Shown here: positions 35,618-45,374 of the stretch, one piece after another
How the letters are laid out: the number at the start of each line of letters is the position of its first letter
Numbering within the stretch: position 1 is the stretch's first letter
Assembly (NCBI GenBank): GCA_965248765.1
Contig: CBDFKF010000004.1
Coordinates: 558,001 to 622,000 of the forward strand
From: CBDFKF01 sp965248765
GTDB lineage: Bacteria; Pseudomonadota; Alphaproteobacteria; VGEJ01
Length of the DNA stretch: 64,000 nt
Direction: 5' to 3'
Program-made: the position numbers and the translations under genes
The notes under the pieces: generated by a model
Database searches by the model: none
Told to the model about the DNA's origin: nothing
What the model saw: the letters and a program-made list of their open reading frames with translations, nothing else

Positions 35618-36769
35618 GTGTCGTTGACGGCACTGCTGAACGGTACGGTCTATACGGCCGAGGCTGTGCTCACCGATCGTGCCGTCCTCCTGCGCGGCGA
35701 CCGCGTTCTCGATGTCGTCCCGGATTCGAGTCTGCCCGCCGACATACAGAAGTTCGATCTTGCCGGCGGCTCCCTGGCGCCCGGCTTCATCGATGTGCAG
35801 GTCAACGGCGGCGGCGGTGTGCAGTTCGACCAAGCGCCTACTCCTGAGACGATCAAGCGCATCGGCGCCGCCCACCGCCGCTTCGGCACGACCGGGTTTC
35901 TCCCGACATTGATCAGCAGCGCGCCCGAGGTCACCGCACAAGCCGTGACCGCGACCCGCGCGACGCTGGCCGACGGCGTGCCGGGAGTCCTCGGCCTGCA
36001 TCTCGAAGGGCCCTACTTGAGCGTCGAGCGGCGTGGCGCCCACGCCGCGGTTGCCCTTCGCCCCTGGTCCAACGACGGGGTCGACCTCATCGCCAACCTC
36101 ACCGACGGGGTGACGGTGATGACGCTCGCCCCAGACGTCGTGCCGCCCGAGGCGGTCCGCGCCCTCTTCGCACGCGGTGTCCGCATCTCTCTCGGCCATA
36201 GCGAGGCGCCTGCGGATAGTGTGCGCGCCGCGCTCGAGGCCGGCGCCACCGGCTTCACGCACCTCTTCAACGCGATGGGACCCCTGGCCGCCCGCGCGCC
36301 CGGCATGATCGGCACGGCCCTCGGCGCCGACGACGCCTGGTGCAGCGTGATCGTCGATGGCCACCATGTGGATGATGACAACCTGCGCCTGGCCTACCGG
36401 GCTAAGCCGCGCGGCAAGCTCATGCTGATCACCGATGCCATGGCCGCGGTCGGCACCGATATCGACCGCTTCGCGCTCGACGGTCGAACGGTCGAGGTCG
36501 CCGACGGAGTGTGCCGGCTGGCGGACGGCACGCTCGCTGGCTCGGTGCTCGATATGGCTGGTGCGGTTCGCAACTGCGTTCACCGGCTGGGCGTACCGCT
36601 CGATGAGGCGCTGCGCATGGCCGCGACCTACCCGGCGGCTTTCCTCGGCCTCGACGGTGAGCTCGGCCGTATCGCCCCTGGCTACCGTGCCAGCCTGACG
36701 CTGCTCGATTCGGCGCTGCACGTTCGTGCGACCTGGATCGACGGCGCTATGATGACGCATCCGAGTTGA
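35618..36769 (+). CDS. nagA: N-acetylglucosamine-6-phosphate deacetylase
   Basis: NagA removes acetate from GlcNAc-6-phosphate in amino-sugar recycling. The 383-residue amidohydrolase has APGFIDVQVNGGGGVQF, LGLHLEGPYLSVERRGAH (metal Glu), SLGHSEAP and THLFNAMGPLAARAPGMIG (metal His residues), and ITDAMAAVG (catalytic Asp). The start is a GTG at 35618. It is followed by a ROK-family sugar kinase, the usual functional partner. Confidence 0.94.
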   Translation: MSLTALLNGTVYTAEAVLTDRAVLLRGDRVLDVVPDSSLPADIQKFDLAGGSLAPGFIDVQVNGGGGVQFDQAPTPETIKRIGAAHRRFGTTGFLPTLISSAPEVTAQAVTATRATLADGVPGVLGLHLEGPYLSVERRGAHAAVALRPWSNDGVDLIANLTDGVTVMTLAPDVVPPEAVRALFARGVRISLGHSEAPADSVRAALEAGATGFTHLFNAMGPLAARAPGMIGTALGADDAWCSVIVDGHHVDDDNLRLAYRAKPRGKLMLITDAMAAVGTDIDRFALDGRTVEVADGVCRLADGTLAGSVLDMAGAVRNCVHRLGVPLDEALRMAATYPAAFLGLDGELGRIAPGYRASLTLLDSALHVRATWIDGAMMTHPS

Positions 36770-36789
36770 GATCTGCGGAATCGCCGTCC

Positions 36790-37679
36790 ATGCGCGTCGG
36801 CATCGACATCGGCGGCAGCAAGATCGCCGCCGTTGCCCTCGATGAGAGGGGTGCCGTGGCGGCGCGCGAGCGCGATGACATTCCACGCGAATACATCGCC
36901 ACTCTCGGCGCGTTGGGCGCCGTGGTGGCGCGGCTGGAGGAGCGCGCGGGTCACGCCGCCGATCGCATCGGCATCAGCATGCCGGGCATGATCTCGGCGG
37001 AGGCTGTGCCGATCCGCGCAGTGAACGTGCCGTGGCTCGAAGGCCGCCCGGTGGCCGCTGACCTCGCCGCAAGCCTCGGCCGTCCGGTCCGCATCGCCAA
37101 CGATGCCAACTGTTTCACCCTGTCCGAGGCCGTCGATGGGGCGGCCCAAGGCGCGGCCGTCGTCTTCGGTGTCATTCTCGGCAGCGGCGTCGGCGGTGGC
37201 ATCGTCGTCGGTCACCGCCCGCTTGTCGGCGGCAACGCGATCGCCGGCGAATGGGGTCACAATCCGCTACCTCTCGAGGCGGACTGCCAAGGCTCGGCGG
37301 TGCGATGCGGCTGTGGGCGCCTCGGCTGCATCGAGACCTGGCTCAACGGCGCCGCGCTGACCCGCGATGTTGGCGAGACCACCGGCGATGCGCTCGATCC
37401 ACCGGAGATCGCGCGCCGCGCCGCCCAAGGGGATATGCCGGCGACAGCCGCGCTCGAGCGCTACACCAGTCGTCTGGCGCGGGCGCTCGCCACGATGATC
37501 AACGTCATCGACCCCGACGCGATCGTGTTGGGCGGCGGTCTCTCGGCGCTACCCCGCCTCTGCGACATCGTGCCCAAGCTATGGGGTGAATACTCCGTAC
37601 CGGCGGAGCCCCGTACCCGGCTCGTGCGCGCCGCCCACGGCCCGGACAGCGGCGTCCGCGGTGCCGCCCCTGGCTCTAG
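36790..37679 (+). pseudogene. ROK-family sugar kinase, frameshift at the last codons
   Basis: The protein has the ROK pattern: GIDIGGSKIAAVALDERG (phosphate loop), IGISMPGMIS, IANDANCFTLSEA, GVILGSGVGGGIVV, the zinc motif CGCGRLGCIETW and VIDPDAIVLGGGLS. A kinase for N-acetylglucosamine or glucose fits, being next to nagA. Normal family members end in GVRGAA plus a few residues. Here a C run at 37666-37670 shifts the frame, and TGGCTCTAG in the next frame gives a natural end at 37679. The open frame as read continues to 37803 into antisense of the next gene. Only the last few residues are affected, so activity may be intact. Confidence 0.85.
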
Positions 37680-40009
37680 GGCGCGACGTGGGCGCGGGCC
37701 GAGGCCTTGGCCTCGCGCATCGCCAGCCACGCGGACTGCGCCGTCACCGGCATGTCGATCGCGCTCACCCCCACGGCGCTTAGGGCGTCGATCACCGCGT
37801 TGACGAAGGCCGGCGGGGCTCCGATCGTGCCGACCTCGCCGCAGCCCTTGACCCCGAGCGGGTTGCTCTTGCACGGCACCTCGTTGACGGCGAAGGCGAA
37901 CGAGGGCACGTCCTCAGCCCGCGGCAGGCAGTAGTCCATGAACGAGCCGGACAGAAGCTGGCCCGAATCGTCGTAGACAGTCGCCTCCAGCATCGCCTGG
38001 CCGAGGCCCTGGACGCTACCGCCGTGCACCTGACCTTCCAGGAGCAGCGGATTGATGACCCGGCCGAACTCATCGACGATTGTGAATCGAACGATGTCGA
38101 TGGCGCCGGTCTCCTCGTCGACCTCGACCTCGCAGATATGACAGCCGTTGGGAAAGGTGTTGGCGGCTGAGCAGTCGAAGGTCCCGGTCGCCTTGAGGCC
38201 TTCGCCGTTCCGCTTGGCCGCCGCGCCAGCCACCTCGAACACACCGATGCGACGGTCGGTTCCTTTCACGTTGTAGAACCCGGCCGCGTACTCAACATCG
38301 ACCGCGGCGGCCTCGAGAAGCTCTGCCGCGATATCATTGCCCTCGGCGACCGTATTGTCGGCGGCGATCGTCATAGTGGTGCCACCGATCACCATCGCTT
38401 TCGACCCCCCGGTCCCTTGGCCGGTGGGGATCAGGTCGCTATCGCCCTGGATGACTGTGACCGCTTCGAACGGCACGCCGAGGTGGTCGGAGACAATCTG
38501 TGCGAACGACGTGACTTGGCCCTGCCCGTTGTTCACCTCGCCGCTGATCACGGTGACGGTCCCATCACCACCGATGGTCACGATCGCCTCGTTGGGATCG
38601 GGAATCGCAGGCGTCGCCTCAATATACGTCGCCATGCCGATACCGCGGAGCTTGCCGCGCCCGCGCGCCTCGGTCTTGCGCTCGGCCGCGCCAGCCCACT
38701 CGGCGAGACCCATGGCATCGTCCATGTTCTTCGCGAACTCGCCCGAATCGTACGTGAACATAAGCGCGGTCTTGTAGGGCATCTGCTCTGGCGCGATGAA
38801 GTTCTTGCGCCGCAGCTCCGTGGCATCGACCCCGAGCTCGCGCGCCGTTGCGTCGACGAGCCGCTCGACCAGGTAGTTGGCCTCGGGCCGACCAGCGCCG
38901 CGGTAGGCGTCAACCGGCACGGTGTGGGTGAACACGCCCTTGACCTCGACGTAGACCGCCGGCAGGTCATAGCAGGACGAGAGCAGCGGCGCCCCGGCAA
39001 AGGTCGGGATCGCCGGAGCGAACTGCGAGAGATAACCCCCCATGTTGGCGATTTTCTCGACCTTGAGGCCGAGGAACTTGCCCTCGCGTGTGGTCGCGAG
39101 CTCGGCATGCACGACATGGTCGCGGCCCTGCACGTCGCTGACGAACCCCTCCTGCCGATCGGCGATCCATTTGACTGGCCGCTTAAGCTCCATGCAGGCC
39201 CACAAGACGATCGGGTACTCCGGGTACATGAAGAACTTCGTCCCGAAGCCGCCGCCGACGTCCGGCGTGATAACGCGGAGCTGGTCCTTATCGAGCTTGA
39301 GGAGATCCGCGCACATCGAATCGCGGATGGCGTGGGTGCCCTGGGAGGAGACGTAGAAGGTAAAGCGTCCGTCCGCTGCGGGTTCGGCGACTGCGCCGCG
39401 CGGCTCCATGGGGTTGGAGACCACGCGATTGTTGATCACATCGAGGCGGGTGATGTGCTCGGCTTTGGCGAAGGCGTTCTTGGTCTCCTCTTCATCGCCC
39501 AGCTCCCAGTGAAAGGCCAGATTGTTGGGCGCATCATCCCACACCGGCGGCGTCCCCTCTGCCAGAGCGGTCGCGGTGGCCGTGGCCGCCGGCAACGCTT
39601 CGTAGTCGATCTCTACCAGCTCGGCGGCATCCATGGCCTGAACGCGGTTCTCCGCTACCACCATCGCGACCGGATCGCCGATGTGCCGCACTCGATCGAT
39701 CGCGAGCGGCCAGTGCGGTGGCTCGGCGCGCTCCGATCCATCCTTGTTCGTGATCTGAATCATGCACGGCAGGCTGGCGTATCCGGCCGCCTTGTAGTCG
39801 GCGCCGATGAAGACGCCGAGTACGCCGCTCGCTCCCGCCGCGGCAGCCGTATCGACGGTCTTGATCCGCGCGTGAGCGTGGGGCGAGCGCACGAAGTAGG
39901 CGTAGGCCTGGCCCGCGATGTTGATGTCATCGAGATAACGCCCGCGTCCTTTGAGAAAATTATCGTCCTCGATGCGGCGAACCGATTGACCGATTCCGAA
40001 CTTCGCCAT
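37676..40009 (-). CDS. CoxL-like form II molybdenum hydroxylase, large subunit
   Basis: The 777-residue molybdopterin-cytosine-dinucleotide-binding subunit of the xanthine oxidase family starts FGIGQSVRRIEDDNFLKGRGRYLDDI. It has VGGGFGTKFF, the loop AYRGAGR (residues ~368-374), which marks the form II group rather than true CO dehydrogenase (AYxCSFR), GQGQVTSFAQI and the catalytic Glu725 in GCGEVGTIGAP. The substrate may be an aldehyde, purine or other heterocycle. The medium FAD subunit and small Fe-S subunit that normally accompany it are not in the window. It is divergent from pyc, with 208 bases between. Confidence 0.9.
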   Translation of the reverse strand: MAKFGIGQSVRRIEDDNFLKGRGRYLDDINIAGQAYAYFVRSPHAHARIKTVDTAAAAGASGVLGVFIGADYKAAGYASLPCMIQITNKDGSERAEPPHWPLAIDRVRHIGDPVAMVVAENRVQAMDAAELVEIDYEALPAATATATALAEGTPPVWDDAPNNLAFHWELGDEEETKNAFAKAEHITRLDVINNRVVSNPMEPRGAVAEPAADGRFTFYVSSQGTHAIRDSMCADLLKLDKDQLRVITPDVGGGFGTKFFMYPEYPIVLWACMELKRPVKWIADRQEGFVSDVQGRDHVVHAELATTREGKFLGLKVEKIANMGGYLSQFAPAIPTFAGAPLLSSCYDLPAVYVEVKGVFTHTVPVDAYRGAGRPEANYLVERLVDATARELGVDATELRRKNFIAPEQMPYKTALMFTYDSGEFAKNMDDAMGLAEWAGAAERKTEARGRGKLRGIGMATYIEATPAIPDPNEAIVTIGGDGTVTVISGEVNNGQGQVTSFAQIVSDHLGVPFEAVTVIQGDSDLIPTGQGTGGSKAMVIGGTTMTIAADNTVAEGNDIAAELLEAAAVDVEYAAGFYNVKGTDRRIGVFEVAGAAAKRNGEGLKATGTFDCSAANTFPNGCHICEVEVDEETGAIDIVRFTIVDEFGRVINPLLLEGQVHGGSVQGLGQAMLEATVYDDSGQLLSGSFMDYCLPRAEDVPSFAFAVNEVPCKSNPLGVKGCGEVGTIGAPPAFVNAVIDALSAVGVSAIDMPVTAQSAWLAMREAKASARAHVAP

Positions 40010-40217
40010 GGTTAGGTTCTCCCGAGGTGCGCGCTGTCGCTTGCCTGGACCGCTTCCGACGGTCCACCGGCCGGTAATATACCCAAAGATGGCACGCCGC
40101 TCTGCCGGCATGTTCGAGCACTGCCACATCACCTACAATCCAAGGCTCAGCGAGATGGACGGACGCGCGTTGCGCGTGCTTCATGATCACTCGCCGGGCG
40201 TGGGGAGAGATGAGGCC

Positions 40218-43200
40218 ATGACGACACGTGCTCGTACGCGCATCCGCAAGCTGCTGGTCGCCAACCGCGGCGAGATCGCCATTCGCGTCTGTCGCGCTGC
40301 CACCGAGCTCGGGCTGCGGACGGTGACGGTGTTCTCGCGAGAGGACCGTTTCGCGCTCCACCGCTTCAAATCCGACGAGAGCTATCAGATCGGCGCCGGC
40401 GAAGGGCCGGTGCAGGCATATCTCGGCATCGACGATATCGTGCGGGTGGCGCGCGAGGCCGGCGTCGATGCCATCCACCCCGGCTATGGCTTCCTTTCGG
40501 AAAAACCGGAGTTCGTCGAGGCCTGCGAGGCGGCGGGCATCATCTTCGTGGGGCCGCCGCCGGAAGTTATGCGCCGGCTCGGCAACAAGGTCTCCGCCCG
40601 GAACCTCGCGGTCGAGGCCGGCATCCCGGTCATGCCTGCCACGGGCCCCCTGCCGTCGGACCCGTCCGTGACGCGCGCGATGGCGGAGGAAGTCGGCTAC
40701 CCCCTGATGCTCAAGGCCAGCTGGGGCGGTGGCGGTCGCGGCATGCGGGTGATCCGCCAACCCGCCGAGCTCGACGAGCAAGTCGGGGCGGGGCGGCGCG
40801 AGTCAAAAGCCGCATTCGGCAACGACGAGGTCTACCTCGAAAAGCTGGTCGAACGCGCCCGCCATGTCGAGGTTCAGATTCTCGGCGACGGCCACGGCAC
40901 CATCGTTCACTTGTTCGAACGCGACTGCAGCCTGCAGCGGCGCAATCAAAAGGTCATAGAACGCGCACCCGCCGGCTATCTGAGTGCCGAGCGGCGCGAC
41001 CAGTTATGCGGTTACGCCGTCCAGCTCGCGCGCGCCGCCAATTACGTGAATGCGGGCACGGTCGAATTCCTGATGGATGTCAATACCGACGCCGCCTACT
41101 TCATCGAGGTCAACCCCCGCATCCAGGTCGAACACACCGTGACCGAGGCGGTGACCGGCATCGACCTTGTCAAGGCGCAGATCCGCATCGCCGGCGGCGC
41201 CGCGATCGGCAGCGAGGCGTGTGGCGTGCCGCACCAGGACGAGATACAGCTCAACGGCTTTGCTCTGCAGAGCCGGGTGACGACCGAGGACCCGGAGAAC
41301 CGGTTCATCCCGGACTACGGCCGCATCACGGCCTACCGCGGCGCCACCGGCTTCGGTATCCGGCTCGACGGCGGCACGGCGTATTCGGGCGCCGTCATCA
41401 CCCCCTACTATGATTCGTTGCTCGAGAAGGTCACGGCGTGGGCGCCGGAGGCCGAGGAGGCCGCCCGTCGGATGGATCGGGCATTGCGCGAGTTCCGTAT
41501 CCGCGGCGTGAAGACCAACCTCGTCTTCCTCGAAGGCCTGATCGGTCATCCCCAATTCCTCGAAGGCGACTACACGACCCGCTTCATCGACGAAACGCCG
41601 GAACTGTTCCAGTTCCCGCGCCGGCGTGACCGCGCGACCAGGCTCTTGACCTTCCTCGGCGAGGTGCTCGTCAACGGCAATCCTGAGGTCGCCGGACGGC
41701 CCGAGCCCGGGCGCACACCACCGCCGCATGTCCCAGCCGGTCTCACCGGCGCGACCCCCGACGGCTGGCGACAGAAGCTCGCGGCCATGGGACCTACCGA
41801 CTTCGCCAAGAGCCTGTTGGCCGAAAAACGGCTCTTGATGACCGACACGACGTTCCGCGACGCGCCGCAATCGCTGCTGGCGACCCGTTTTCGCACCTAC
41901 GACATGATCGAGATCGCGCCAGCCTACGCGGAAACCCTCGCTGACATGTTCTCGCTCGAGTGCTGGGGCGGAGCGACCTTCGACGTCGCGATGCGCTTCC
42001 TCAAGGAAGACCCGTGGGAGCGGCTCGAAGCATTCCGCACGGCGATGCCGAATGCGATCTTGCAGATGCTGGTGCGTGGCGCCAACGCCGTCGGCTACTC
42101 CAACTACCCGGACAACGTCGTCCGCTACTTCATCGCCCAAGCCGCCGAGGCCGGCATCGACCTCTTTCGTGTGTTCGATTCGCTCAACTGGGTGGAGAAC
42201 ATGCGGGTAGGCCTCGATGCCGTGCTGGAAGCCGGCAAGCTCTGCGAGGCGGCCATTTGCTATTCCGGCGACCTCAGCGATCCCGCCGAGAAGAAGTACA
42301 CCCTCGCTTACTACCTCGGCCTTGCACGTGAGCTCGAGGCGGCTGGGGCGCACATGCTGGCGATCAAGGACATGGCTGGCGTCGCCAAACCCGAAGCAAT
42401 GCACACGCTTGTTACTGCGCTCAAACAAGAGATCGGCCTGCCGATTCACTTCCACACCCACGACACCAGTGGCATTGCCGCGGCAAGCGTGTTGGCGGCG
42501 GCCGAAGCCGGGGTCGACATTGCCGATGCGGCGATGGATCCGATGAGCGGCCTCACGTCCCAACCGAGCCTCGGCAGCATCGTCGAAGCCCTGCGCGGCA
42601 CGCCCCGCGATACCGGCCTGTCGCGCGAGCCGCTGCGTTCGATCTCCCACTACTGGGAAGGCGCGCGCCGCCATTACCAGGCCTTCGAGAGCGACTTGCG
42701 CTCGGGCATGGCCGAGGTCTACGAGCACGCCATGCCGGGCGGCCAATACACCAATCTGCGCGAGCAAGCGCGCGCCCTCGGCATCGACGAATCGCGCTGG
42801 CCCGAGGTGGCCAAGGCGTACGCCCAGGTCAACGAGATGTTCGGCGATGTCGTCAAGGTGACTCCTACCTCGAAGATCGTCGGCGATATGGCGCTCTACA
42901 TGGTCACCAATGAGCTCACGCCCGCCGAGGTGATGGACAGCAACCGCGAGATCGCCTTTCCCGAATCGGTCGTCGAGTTCTTCCGTGGCCACATCGGCCA
43001 GCCCTACGGCGGCTTCCCCGAGGCACTGCAGCGCAAGGTGCTCAAGGGCGAGCAGCCGATCACCGTGCGCCCGGGATCGGTGATGCCGCCAGCCGACCTC
43101 CAGGTAGCGCGCACCGAGGCCGAGCACGGCGCGCATCGCCATATCAGTGATCGCGAGCTCGCCTCCTATCTCCTATATCCGGCCGTCTTCACCGAGTACG

Positions 43201-43682
43201 CGACACACCGCCGCTCCTTCGGTGACGTCAGCGTCTTGCCGACGCCGGCGTTCTTCTACGGTCCGGCAATCGGCGATGAGCTGTCGATCGATATCGAGCG
43301 CGGCAAGACGCTGATCCTGCGTTATCTCGCGCTTGGTGAGGCCAACGCCGACGGCCAGCGCACGGTGTTTTTTGAGCTAAACGGCCAGCCCCGCACGGTA
43401 AAGGTCGCCGATCACAGCCTCGCAGCATCGGTGCGCCAACACCCCAAGGCCGAAGAGGGCAACGCTGGCCACGTGGCGGCGCCGATGCCTGGTCTGGTCG
43501 TGAGCCTTGCCGTCGCCAAGGGCGATGAAGTCGAGGCGGGCCAGCGCCTGCTGACCATTGAGGCGATGAAGATGGAGACCGCGCTCTACGCCGAGAATGC
43601 GGGCACGGTCAACGAAGTGGTCGCTGCCGCCGGCACCCGGGTCGATGCCAAGGACCTCCTGCTCGTCCTTGACGCTGCCTGA
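40218..43682 (+). CDS. pyc: Pyruvate carboxylase
   Basis: This biotin enzyme makes oxaloacetate from pyruvate and CO2. The 1154-residue chain has the biotin carboxylase domain (LLVANRGEIAIRVCRAA, ASWGGGGRGMRV, HVEVQILGDGHG, FIEVNPRIQVEHTVTEAVTG), the carboxyltransferase domain (LLMTDTTFRDAPQSLLATRFR, LFRVFDSLN, HTHDTSG) and the biotinyl domain with EAMKME (Lys ~1118). All domains are intact in one reading frame. The ATG at 40218 matches the family start; the open frame extends upstream to 40008 without similarity. Confidence 0.96.
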   Translation: MTTRARTRIRKLLVANRGEIAIRVCRAATELGLRTVTVFSREDRFALHRFKSDESYQIGAGEGPVQAYLGIDDIVRVAREAGVDAIHPGYGFLSEKPEFVEACEAAGIIFVGPPPEVMRRLGNKVSARNLAVEAGIPVMPATGPLPSDPSVTRAMAEEVGYPLMLKASWGGGGRGMRVIRQPAELDEQVGAGRRESKAAFGNDEVYLEKLVERARHVEVQILGDGHGTIVHLFERDCSLQRRNQKVIERAPAGYLSAERRDQLCGYAVQLARAANYVNAGTVEFLMDVNTDAAYFIEVNPRIQVEHTVTEAVTGIDLVKAQIRIAGGAAIGSEACGVPHQDEIQLNGFALQSRVTTEDPENRFIPDYGRITAYRGATGFGIRLDGGTAYSGAVITPYYDSLLEKVTAWAPEAEEAARRMDRALREFRIRGVKTNLVFLEGLIGHPQFLEGDYTTRFIDETPELFQFPRRRDRATRLLTFLGEVLVNGNPEVAGRPEPGRTPPPHVPAGLTGATPDGWRQKLAAMGPTDFAKSLLAEKRLLMTDTTFRDAPQSLLATRFRTYDMIEIAPAYAETLADMFSLECWGGATFDVAMRFLKEDPWERLEAFRTAMPNAILQMLVRGANAVGYSNYPDNVVRYFIAQAAEAGIDLFRVFDSLNWVENMRVGLDAVLEAGKLCEAAICYSGDLSDPAEKKYTLAYYLGLARELEAAGAHMLAIKDMAGVAKPEAMHTLVTALKQEIGLPIHFHTHDTSGIAAASVLAAAEAGVDIADAAMDPMSGLTSQPSLGSIVEALRGTPRDTGLSREPLRSISHYWEGARRHYQAFESDLRSGMAEVYEHAMPGGQYTNLREQARALGIDESRWPEVAKAYAQVNEMFGDVVKVTPTSKIVGDMALYMVTNELTPAEVMDSNREIAFPESVVEFFRGHIGQPYGGFPEALQRKVLKGEQPITVRPGSVMPPADLQVARTEAEHGAHRHISDRELASYLLYPAVFTEYATHRRSFGDVSVLPTPAFFYGPAIGDELSIDIERGKTLILRYLALGEANADGQRTVFFELNGQPRTVKVADHSLAASVRQHPKAEEGNAGHVAAPMPGLVVSLAVAKGDEVEAGQRLLTIEAMKMETALYAENAGTVNEVVAAAGTRVDAKDLLLVLDAA

Positions 43683-43778
43683 GGTTTGGGCCTACTAAGC
43701 CCTTGGGACGTTCGTGCTGGGGAGGCGGAATTGACCGCTGATCAACGTAAAATAAGTGGCGCTGTTCTTCTTATCCGG

Positions 43779-45208
43779 GTGCTGAATCAACTCGGTGTCG
43801 TTTGCGCGCGGCAAGTAGACGCGAGAAACGCGGCCAGCCTCTCGTTGGCGGCGTTTGCGATACTCCTCGTGGCCCTCACCGGCGAGGCAGCGGCGCAAAC
43901 CACGAACCCTCGGATCGATCGCCGGCCAGACGGCGTTGCAAACACGGGTCGGCGATGCCGTCCAGACTGTGTGCGGGGGCTTGGGCGCGGCTGGCACGGT
44001 CGCCGACGACGGTTCCGATGTGGGTGATCTGTTCGGCCGCTGCCGCGAGCTGGTGCAGACCGGCAACGCAGTCAATGCCTCTGACGGGGCGACTGCCTTC
44101 GACCTCGGTCTCAACGCCGCTCAGCTCAACGATGCACTGCTTGAGGTGGCCCACGAGGAATCGGCGGCGCAAGGCACGAGTGTCACCGAGGTGGGCACCC
44201 CCGCGGCCGGCAACGTCGCAGTGCGGATCGCCGAGCTTCAGGGCGGGGCGACCGGCTTCAACGTCGCCGCCCTAAAGATGAACGTCAGCGGGTACAGTGT
44301 CCCAGTGGCGAGCGTGATGCCCCGCGAGGCTGGTGCAGCGAGCGGCCAGGAGGCCATGGAGTTCAGCCGGCTCGGCGGGTTCGTCAACGGCAGCTTCGGC
44401 TTCGGCGAGTTCGACGGCTCGGACGAGGAAGCCGGGTTCGACTTCGACACCTACGGCATTACCGCCGGCCTTGACTACTTGTTCTCCGACAAATTCTTTG
44501 CCGGCATCGCGCTGACCTACAGCACCGAGAACGACGACTTCGATTTTGCCGCCGGCGAACAAGATATCGACTCCTACACCCGCGGCGATCTACGGCTCCT
44601 ATTTCATTAGCGACAGCACCTACGTCGATGGCCTGATCGGCTATACCTCGCGCGATTACGACCTCGATCGCAACATCGTGTTCGGAGCGACCAACCGCAT
44701 CGCGAATGGCGAAACCGACGGTGACGAGATCGAGGTCAGCGCCGGGGGCGGCTACGAGTTCATCGACGGCGATTGGTCCTATGGCCCCGTCGTCCGGGTG
44801 CACTATCTCAACACTGACATCGACAGCTTCACCGAAACTGGCGCGGCGGGTCTCAACCTCACCTACCAGGGCCAGGACATCCGCTCCCTGACGGGCGTGG
44901 TCGGCGCCCAGGCGTCGTATGCCATGTCGATGGACTTCGGCATTCTCTCGCCCCAGGTGCGCGCCGAGTACGAGCACGAGTTCGACGACGATTCACGGCT
45001 GATCAATGTGCAGTACGCTGCGGACCCGGCCGCCAACACGTTCGCTGTCACCACCGACGATCCCGATCGCAACTATTTCCGTCTCGGCGCCGGCGTCTCC
45101 GCGATATTCCCCCAAGGCGCCTCCGCCTTCGCCGATTTCGAAACGGTGCTCGGCCGCGACGACATCGACGACTACCTGATCACCGCCGGCATCCGCCTCG
45201 AGTTCTAG
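43779..45208 (+). pseudogene. Autotransporter-type beta-barrel protein A, two frameshifts
   Basis: Joining three frames gives one secreted protein: a signal peptide (SLSLAAFAILLVALTGEAAAQ), a short passenger (VGDAVQTVCGGLGAAG, CRELVQTGNAVN), a linker, then a C-terminal barrel (GGFVNGSFGFGEFDGSDEEAGFDFDTYGITAGLDYLFSD ... AGIRLEF) ending in Phe. The breaks are near 43907-43912 and at a C run at 44578-44581, where removing one base restores ACC GCG GCG ATC. The start is uncertain (GTG at 43779 proposed). The barrel resembles autotransporter translocator domains. A paralogue follows directly. Confidence 0.7.
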
Positions 45209-45374
45209 GGCATCGCCGCCTCGCGCGGCTGTTTCTCCTTGCCGATCAATCGGTTGCGCCGTAGTCTTCGCGTGGAGATTCGGACAGGCGCCACGGGGGG
45301 GCCAATGGGCGATCGGCCAATCGGCGATCCGAAAGAGCGCGGTTGGCCGCGCTGGAGCGCGCGCTCAGGCGGCA

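Noticed and set aside
35480..36886. 468-codon minus-strand frame opposite nagA
   Set aside because: Low-complexity shadow; nagA on the plus strand carries all family motifs.
37680..37803. C-terminal extension of the ROK kinase (Arg/Pro-rich)
   Set aside because: It is antisense to the CoxL gene and follows a C-run frameshift; the natural stop is at 37677-37679.
38417..40015. Long plus-strand open frame (532 codons) antisense to the CoxL-like gene
   Set aside because: Arginine- and histidine-rich translation without any domain; it mirrors a well-conserved gene in high-GC DNA, where antisense frames stay open by chance.
41004..43142. 712-codon minus-strand open frame across pyruvate carboxylase
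   Set aside because: Exactly antisense to intact pyc, with composition typical of high-GC shadows and no motif.
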